NCBI GenBank assembly: GCA_003648225.1
Contig: QMOL01000078.1
Span: forward strand, 1-9,965
DNA length: 9,965 nt
Direction: 5' to 3'
DNA from: Chlamydiota bacterium
GTDB taxonomy: Bacteria; Auribacterota; UBA3054; B51-G9
Shown: positions 5,774 through 9,965 of the stretch, one piece after another
Layout: each line of letters opens with the position of its first letter
How positions within the stretch are numbered: the first letter of the stretch is position 1
Program-made: the position numbers and the translations under genes
Notes under the pieces: model-generated
Seen by the model: only the letters and a program-made list of their open reading frames with translations
Told to the model about the DNA's origin: nothing
Databases searched by the model: none

Positions 5774-6169
5774 ATGTCTATGACTGATCCGATAGCAGAT
5801 TTACTGACCCGCATACGCAATGCGTGTATGGCAGGTCACAGAACGGTTGACGTTCCCACGTCGCTAATGAAAGAAAGAATTCTTAATGTACTCAAGAAAC
5901 AGGGGTATATTAACGGTTTTCAAGCAGTTGAAGATGCAAAACATCCAACTACAAAAGTATATATTAAATATTATAAATACAAACCGGTCATTCAACACTT
6001 GAAACGTATAAGTAAACCCGGTTTAAGAACTTATGTTAGAGCATCTGAAATCAAACGCGTTCGCGGCGGATTGGGAATTTCCGTGCTCTCTACACCTAAA
6101 GGCGTTATGACCGGGCGTGAAGCTCACAATAAAAAAGTGGGCGGCGAAGTTATAGCAGAAATCTGGTAA
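5774..6169 (+). CDS. rpsH: 30S ribosomal protein S8
   Basis: Primary 16S rRNA-binding protein of the central domain, the classic translational repressor of the spc operon in E. coli. It has 131 residues, as expected. Marks are TDPIADLLTRIRNA at 4-17, the RISKPGLRTYVRASEI run at 78-93, and the rRNA-binding signature GGLGISVLSTPKGVMTGREA at 98-117, ending in GGEVIAEIW. An ATG at 5780 would give a product two residues shorter, but MSMTDP matches the common form. The SD GGAG is at 5759-5762, eleven bases from the ATG. No S8-binding hairpin was recognised at the rplX-rplE junction. Confidence 0.97.
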   Translation: MSMTDPIADLLTRIRNACMAGHRTVDVPTSLMKERILNVLKKQGYINGFQAVEDAKHPTTKVYIKYYKYKPVIQHLKRISKPGLRTYVRASEIKRVRGGLGISVLSTPKGVMTGREAHNKKVGGEVIAEIW

Positions 6170-6191
6170 ACATTTATTATAGGAGCACATC

Positions 6192-6731
6192 GTGTCTCGA
6201 ATTGGTGAAACATTAATACAAATACCTGACGGAGTAACTCTTACTAACAACAATGACGTTGTTATTGTTAAGGGACCTAAAGGTCAATTGGAATTTAAAA
6301 TCCCCGAGGGGATTAAAGTAGAAGTTGAGAATAATTCTATTGCGGTTAAAAGACTATCTGACATAAAAACGGTGCGTCAATTACACGGTACAGTTAGAAG
6401 CATACTTAACAATTATGTTATCGGCACAAGCAAAGGCTTTGAGAAGAAACTCGAAATCAGAGGTGTTGGTTACAGAGCAAAAATTGCCGGTAAAGAATTA
6501 ATTCTTAGTATAGGAAAATCTCACGATGTGATTTTTATTATTCCGGATGAGGTTACTGTTGTAGTAGAAGCTAATACTAAATTATCGGTTTCAGGAATTT
6601 CGAAAGAAATTGTTGGAGCAGCTGCAGCAAAAATACGTTCCTTTTATCCACCGGAGCCTTATAAAGGTAAAGGAATTAGATATGTAGATGAATATGTAAG
6701 ACAGAAAGCCGGTAAAACTATAGCCGGTTAA
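6192..6731 (+). CDS. rplF: 50S ribosomal protein L6
   Basis: Two-domain large-subunit protein next to the sarcin-ricin loop and the GTPase-associated region. The 179 residues are typical. MSRIGE opens the protein; VKGPKGQLEF (26-35) belongs to the first repeat, and KKLEIRGVGYRAKIAGKEL (85-103) begins the second. The C-terminal signature PPEPYKGKGIRYVDEYVR runs from residue 153 to 170, followed by QKAGK. The segment usually read as GQ-AA-IR is GAAAAKIR here, a minor substitution. The start is GTG with a strong AGGAG at 6181-6185, six bases upstream. Confidence 0.97.
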   Translation: MSRIGETLIQIPDGVTLTNNNDVVIVKGPKGQLEFKIPEGIKVEVENNSIAVKRLSDIKTVRQLHGTVRSILNNYVIGTSKGFEKKLEIRGVGYRAKIAGKELILSIGKSHDVIFIIPDEVTVVVEANTKLSVSGISKEIVGAAAAKIRSFYPPEPYKGKGIRYVDEYVRQKAGKTIAG

Positions 6732-6751
6732 CGCAGTACCCGAGAAAAAAA

Positions 6752-7123
6752 GTGAAGGTAATTACTAAAAGAAAAGATTTATCGTTAAGACGAAGACGTC
6801 AGCAAAGAATTCGCGCTAAAATAAGCGGAACTCCTGAACGTCCAAGATTGAATTTATATTGTAGCCTGAAATATGTTTACGCGCAGCTTATTGACGATAC
6901 TACCGGTAAGGTTATTGTTGCCGCAAACAGTTCAGGAAAAGATTGCGGCATAAAAGGCAGCCGCGCAAATGTTACAGCCGCAGCGCAAATCGGCAAGCAA
7001 ATCGCCGAAGCCGCCATAGAAGCAAATATAACAAATGTTGTCCTTGATAGAGCCGGATATAAATATCACGGCAAAATTAAAGCTCTTGCTGATGCTGCGC
7101 GAGAAGCCGGACTGAAATTCTAA
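6752..7123 (+). CDS. rplR: 50S ribosomal protein L18
   Basis: 5S rRNA-binding protein of the central protuberance, acting with L5. The 123-residue product has the basic arginine-rich N-terminus (RRRRQQRIRAK at 13-23), TPERPRLNLYCSLKYVYAQLID at 27-48, and the near-invariant end with DRAGYKYHGKIKALADAARE (99-118) and AGLKF. The GTG start lies 20 bp after rplF with only an A-rich stretch in front of it and no recognisable SD. This contrasts with its neighbours, so initiation may depend on translation of rplF. Confidence 0.96.
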   Translation: MKVITKRKDLSLRRRRQQRIRAKISGTPERPRLNLYCSLKYVYAQLIDDTTGKVIVAANSSGKDCGIKGSRANVTAAAQIGKQIAEAAIEANITNVVLDRAGYKYHGKIKALADAAREAGLKF

Positions 7124-7143
7124 CATCGAATCGGAGTAATCGA

Positions 7144-7722
7144 GTGACTCAATATTCAAACGAAACAGGCTCAGACCAAATTGAGAAAGTTATCAGAGTT
7201 AACCGCAGTTCTAAAGTTGTAAAGGGCGGAAGGCGCTTTTCTTTCAGTGCGCTTGTTGTTGTTGGCGACGCCAAAGGACAGGCAGGGCTTGGCTTTGGAA
7301 AAGCTAATGAAGTATCAGAAGCTATTAGAAAAGCCCTTGAAGACGCACGTAAAAATGTGAATGATATTTCTACGTATCGTACTACTATTCCTCATACCGT
7401 TATCGGAAAATACAAAGGTGGACAGGTTATTTTAAAACCTGCAACTTCAGGTACGGGAATTATCGCCGGCGGCGCGGTGCGCGCGGTCATGGAAGCTGTA
7501 GGTATTCGTGATATATTAAGCAAAAGTCTTGGCTCTAACAACTCAACGAATGTAGCTAAAGCCGCTATGTCAGCTCTCGAATCGCTCATTTCAAAAGAAG
7601 AATCGTTCAAGCGGCGCGGGATCGTTCTTAAAGAATTTACTGAACCGAAAGTTCAGCCTGTTGAAGTTGAAGATGTTTCCCGGCAACCGGAAGAACCGGC
7701 ATCAGAAAAAGTTGCCGAATAA
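7144..7722 (+). CDS. rpsE: 30S ribosomal protein S5
   Basis: Small-subunit protein at the mRNA entry and decoding-fidelity region, contacting S4 and S8. The double-stranded-RNA-binding-like N-terminal domain shows KVVKGGRRFSFSALVVVGD at 24-42 and the GLGFGKANEV glycine loop at 48-57. The C-terminal domain has LKPATSGTGIIAGGAVRAVM (97-116) and KSLGSNNSTNV (127-137). The 192 residues exceed the E. coli length (167), mostly through a proline/glutamate-rich, acidic tail from about 168. The start is GTG, seven bases after GGAG (7133-7136). No rpmD follows; rplO begins 41 bp later. Confidence 0.97.
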   Translation: MTQYSNETGSDQIEKVIRVNRSSKVVKGGRRFSFSALVVVGDAKGQAGLGFGKANEVSEAIRKALEDARKNVNDISTYRTTIPHTVIGKYKGGQVILKPATSGTGIIAGGAVRAVMEAVGIRDILSKSLGSNNSTNVAKAAMSALESLISKEESFKRRGIVLKEFTEPKVQPVEVEDVSRQPEEPASEKVAE

Positions 7723-7763
7723 TTGATAATTAATTTAGATTTAATATTTATAAGGTATTTAAA

Positions 7764-8267
7764 ATGCAGTTACATGATTTAACACCTCCAAAAAAATCCC
7801 GCTTCTCAAGAAAACGTCTTGGCTGCGGACCCGGCTCAGGTCTGGGTAAAACCTCCGGTCGTGGTGAGAATGGTCAAAAGTCGCGTTCAGGCGGCGGTGT
7901 TCGCCCGGGTTTTGAAGGAGGTCAGACTCCTATTTACAGACGTCTTCCAAGACGTGGGTTTAGTAATGCCAGATACACAACTGTTTATGAAGTTATTAAT
8001 GTTTGTGATTTGGCAAAATTTAAGAAAGACACCGAAATTACTGCTGATGTTTTAGCTAACGCGGGATTAATTAGAAATTCCCGGGATGCAAAACTTAAAG
8101 TACTTGGAACGGGTGAAATTTCAGTTTCATTGACTGTTAAAGCTGATAAATTCTCAAAATCAGCTGAAAGTAAAATTACCGCTGCAGGTGGTGCTTGTGA
8201 ACTTATCAAAAAAAGTTCCGCGGATAAAGCTGCCGAAGAAAAAAGCAAAAAAATTGAGGAGAAATAA
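7764..8267 (+). CDS. rplO: 50S ribosomal protein L15
   Basis: Late-assembly large-subunit protein with a long, flexible, glycine-rich N-terminal arm in the rRNA core. The 167 residues include the arm with LGCGPGSGLGKTSGRG (19-34) and RSGGGVRPGFEGGQTP (41-56), then YRRLPRRGF, and the globular C-terminal half. Two residues normally basic in the arm (His-Lys in E. coli GRGHKGQ) are Glu35-Asn36 here. A low-complexity Lys/Glu/Ala tail starts near residue 149. The AAGG at 7752-7755 is the SD, eight bases from the ATG. The gene ends only six bases before secY, so the two are probably coupled. Confidence 0.97.
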   Translation: MQLHDLTPPKKSRFSRKRLGCGPGSGLGKTSGRGENGQKSRSGGGVRPGFEGGQTPIYRRLPRRGFSNARYTTVYEVINVCDLAKFKKDTEITADVLANAGLIRNSRDAKLKVLGTGEISVSLTVKADKFSKSAESKITAAGGACELIKKSSADKAAEEKSKKIEEK

Positions 8268-8273
8268 TTTATT

Positions 8274-9593
8274 ATGCTTCGCACCTTAATAAATATGTTT
8301 AAAATTAAAGAATTGCGTAACCGTCTCTTGTTTACGCTCGTTCTTCTATCTGTTTATCGTATTGGTGCGTATATCCCTACTCCCGGTATCAATCCTGAAA
8401 AACTAAAGGACTTTTTCGGATCAGCTTCAACAAGCGGCCTTATGAATATGATGGACCTCTTTACCGGGGGCGCGATGCGTAATGTTACTATTCTCGCTCT
8501 TGGTATTATGCCGTACATTTCGGCTTCTATTATATTGCAGTTGATGACCAGTGTTGTTCCTACTCTTGAAAAATTGTCCCACGAAGGCGAAGCAGGAAGA
8601 AAGAAAATTAATCAATATACAAGATACGGAACCGTTGCTGTTTGTTTAATTCAATCGCTTATGCTTAGCAACCAGCTTGTTAAAGGCGGTGTAAATCTTA
8701 TTCCGGCTCCATTCTTTAATATTATTGTGATGATTACTTTGACTGCCGGTACTATTTGGTTAATGTGGCTTGGTGAGCAGATTACTTCAAGAGGAATCGG
8801 AAATGGTATTTCTCTTATTATTATGGCGGGGATCGTATCAAGAATGCCGGTTGCAGGAAGAATGTTATGGAAATTATATGGAATAGGCGCTTCTGAAAGC
8901 CGACCTTTTTGGCAGGCGGCTTTGCTTATTGTTATGTTTGTCGCTGTTGTTGCCGGAGTTATTTATGTAATTCAGGGGCAACGCAGAATTCCCGTGCAAT
9001 ACGCGAAACGGGTCGCGGGAGGAAAAACTTTCGGCGGGCAGTCAACTTATATTCCACTGCGTGTTAATCAGGCAGGCGTTATTCCAATTATTTTCGCTTC
9101 CGCTATTCTTATGCTGCCTGCCGCGCTGGCGAAAGTTGTTCCTGACAGTCTTCCGATGATAAGAGATTTTTTCGGCTTGTTTGCGCGAGGCGGGTTTGTA
9201 TATCTTTTAACATACGCGCTGGGCATTGTTTTCTTTTGCTTTTTTTATACCGCGATTACTTTTAATCCGGTTCAAATTGCAGATGACTTTAAAAAAAGCG
9301 GCGCTTTCGTTCCCGGTGTAAGGCCGGGAAAACCAACTGCCGATTATTTAGAATATACTATGGTAAGACTCACAGTTGCCGGCTCGATATTTCTCGCGAT
9401 CATTGCGGTTGTGCCGCTGATTATATCCAGCTGGCTGCAAATTAATTATATGATCGCGAGTTTTCTTGGCGGCACAGGTTTGCTTATTACTGTCGGTGTT
9501 ATGCTGGATACTATGCAGCAAGTGGAAGCTCATCTGCTTATGAGACATTATGACGGCTTTATGAAAGACGGTAAACTTAAAGGGAGATATTAA
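8274..9593 (+). CDS. secY: Protein translocase subunit SecY
   Basis: Central channel of the SecYEG translocon in the cytoplasmic membrane, which moves unfolded proteins with SecA or inserts them from the ribosome. The 439 residues show ten hydrophobic segments at roughly 17-35, 70-92, 117-137, 147-167, 175-191, 213-235, 267-287, 305-330, 363-385 and 392-412. The plug lies near 55-66. Other marks are SHEGEAGRKKINQYTRY (102-118), GNGISLIIMAGI (176-187), the C4 loop QRRIPVQYAKR (236-246) and the C5 loop GVRPGKPTADYL (348-359), keeping the arginine equivalent to E. coli R357. The SD GAGGAG (8256-8261) lies in the end of rplO. The stop overlaps the adk start (TAATG). Confidence 0.98.
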   Translation: MLRTLINMFKIKELRNRLLFTLVLLSVYRIGAYIPTPGINPEKLKDFFGSASTSGLMNMMDLFTGGAMRNVTILALGIMPYISASIILQLMTSVVPTLEKLSHEGEAGRKKINQYTRYGTVAVCLIQSLMLSNQLVKGGVNLIPAPFFNIIVMITLTAGTIWLMWLGEQITSRGIGNGISLIIMAGIVSRMPVAGRMLWKLYGIGASESRPFWQAALLIVMFVAVVAGVIYVIQGQRRIPVQYAKRVAGGKTFGGQSTYIPLRVNQAGVIPIIFASAILMLPAALAKVVPDSLPMIRDFFGLFARGGFVYLLTYALGIVFFCFFYTAITFNPVQIADDFKKSGAFVPGVRPGKPTADYLEYTMVRLTVAGSIFLAIIAVVPLIISSWLQINYMIASFLGGTGLLITVGVMLDTMQQVEAHLLMRHYDGFMKDGKLKGRY

Positions 9594-9965
9594 TGCGTGT
9601 TATTTTATTAGGACCTCCGGGTGCAGGTAAAGGGACTCAGGCAGCTTCAATTGCAAGCGAAATCAATATCCCTCATATCTCTACAGGCGAAATGTTCAGA
9701 GCTGCTTTGAAAGAAGGAACTCCTCTCGGCTTAGAAGCCAAGAAATATATGGATTCAGGTGAACTCGTGCCGGATGACGTTGTAGTTGGAATGGTTAATG
9801 AAAGAATCCAGCAGTCTGACTGCAAAAACGGATTTCTTCTTGACGGTTTTCCAAGAACTATTATCCAGGCACAGAAGCTTGATGAAACAATGGAAAGCGA
9901 CGGACTGAAAATTGACCTTGTTATTAATCTTCAATGCAGTGACAGAACCGTTCTTTCAAGGTTGA
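9593..9965 (+). CDS. adk: Adenylate kinase, N-terminal part (runs off the window)
   Basis: Cytoplasmic enzyme interconverting ATP, AMP and ADP. Only the first 124 codons are present and the frame is open to the window edge. Seen are the P-loop GPPGAGKGT at residues 7-15, the AMP-binding segment ISTGEMFRAALKEGTPLG at 29-46, and DGFPRT (84-89) with the arginine that contacts AMP phosphate. Glu33 stands where E. coli has Asp33; other bacteria also use glutamate there. The ATG shares its A with the secY stop codon (TAATG) and follows the SD AGGGAG (9581-9586), so it is likely translationally coupled to secY. The LID domain is beyond the window. Confidence 0.95.
   Translation, partial: MRVILLGPPGAGKGTQAASIASEINIPHISTGEMFRAALKEGTPLGLEAKKYMDSGELVPDDVVVGMVNERIQQSDCKNGFLLDGFPRTIIQAQKLDETMESDGLKIDLVINLQCSDRTVLSRL

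Noticed and set aside
7723..7751. TTGATA followed by AT-rich sequence in the rpsE-rplO gap as a promoter
   Set aside because: At 16-17 bp spacing the -10 candidates match at most about three of six positions, and the stretch is simply AT-rich.
7819..8055. 78-codon plus-strand frame inside rplO
   Set aside because: It overlaps the conserved L15 frame, has no SD, and its product shows no family features.
9689..9691. Glu33 in place of Asp in the Adk AMP-binding segment
   Set aside because: The STGE form is known in other bacterial adenylate kinases, and all other visible catalytic motifs are intact.

Overview
The window is a continuous, all-plus-strand ribosomal protein cluster that joins the S10 and spc gene sets of a bacterium and runs on into secY and adk. 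Gene order is rplD (L4), rplW (L23), rplB (L2), rpsS (S19), rplV (L22), rpsC (S3), rplP (L16), rpmC (L29), rpsQ (S17), rplN (L14), rplX (L24), rplE (L5), rpsN (S14, zinc type), rpsH (S8), rplF (L6), rplR (L18), rpsE (S5), rplO (L15), secY and the first 124 codons of adk. The first 12 bases lie upstream of rplD and are all that is seen of the rplC-rplD junction. No RNA genes, mobile elements, CRISPR arrays or convincing terminators were seen.

Organism: bacterial, with moderately AT-rich coding and strongly AT-rich gaps. Several family-level features hint at the Planctomycetota-Verrucomicrobiota-Chlamydiota/Lentisphaerota (PVC) neighbourhood: no rpmD (L30) between rpsE and rplO, a zinc-ribbon S14, the L2 active-loop variant DHPMGGGEGR, and the SecY C-terminus around LLMRHYDGF. 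This is judged from memory of these families, not from a search, so the placement is low to moderate confidence.

Layout: bases 13-2474 carry L4 to L22, with 26-34 bp gaps and weak or absent Shine-Dalgarno (SD) sequences. At 2475-2587 is the only large gap (113 bp). It holds an extended -10 promoter (TTGTAA, 17 bp, TGATATAAT) followed by a short leader with a nested inverted repeat. Bases 2588-9965 carry S3 to Adk with mostly good SDs, gaps of 6-44 bp, and two stop/start overlaps (rpmC-rpsQ, secY-adk).

Functionally, the products build the ribosome: peptidyl-transferase and exit-tunnel proteins (L2, L4, L16, L22, L23, L24, L29), the central protuberance (L5, L18), the factor-binding base (L6, L14), and the small-subunit decoding, mRNA-entry and head proteins (S3, S5, S8, S14, S17, S19). 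SecY is the membrane channel that docks at the tunnel exit, and Adk maintains adenylate balance. The cluster is conventional. The part worth a second look is the L22-S3 gap, where a promoter and a structured leader appear at a place different from the well-known Escherichia coli spc promoter in front of rplN.
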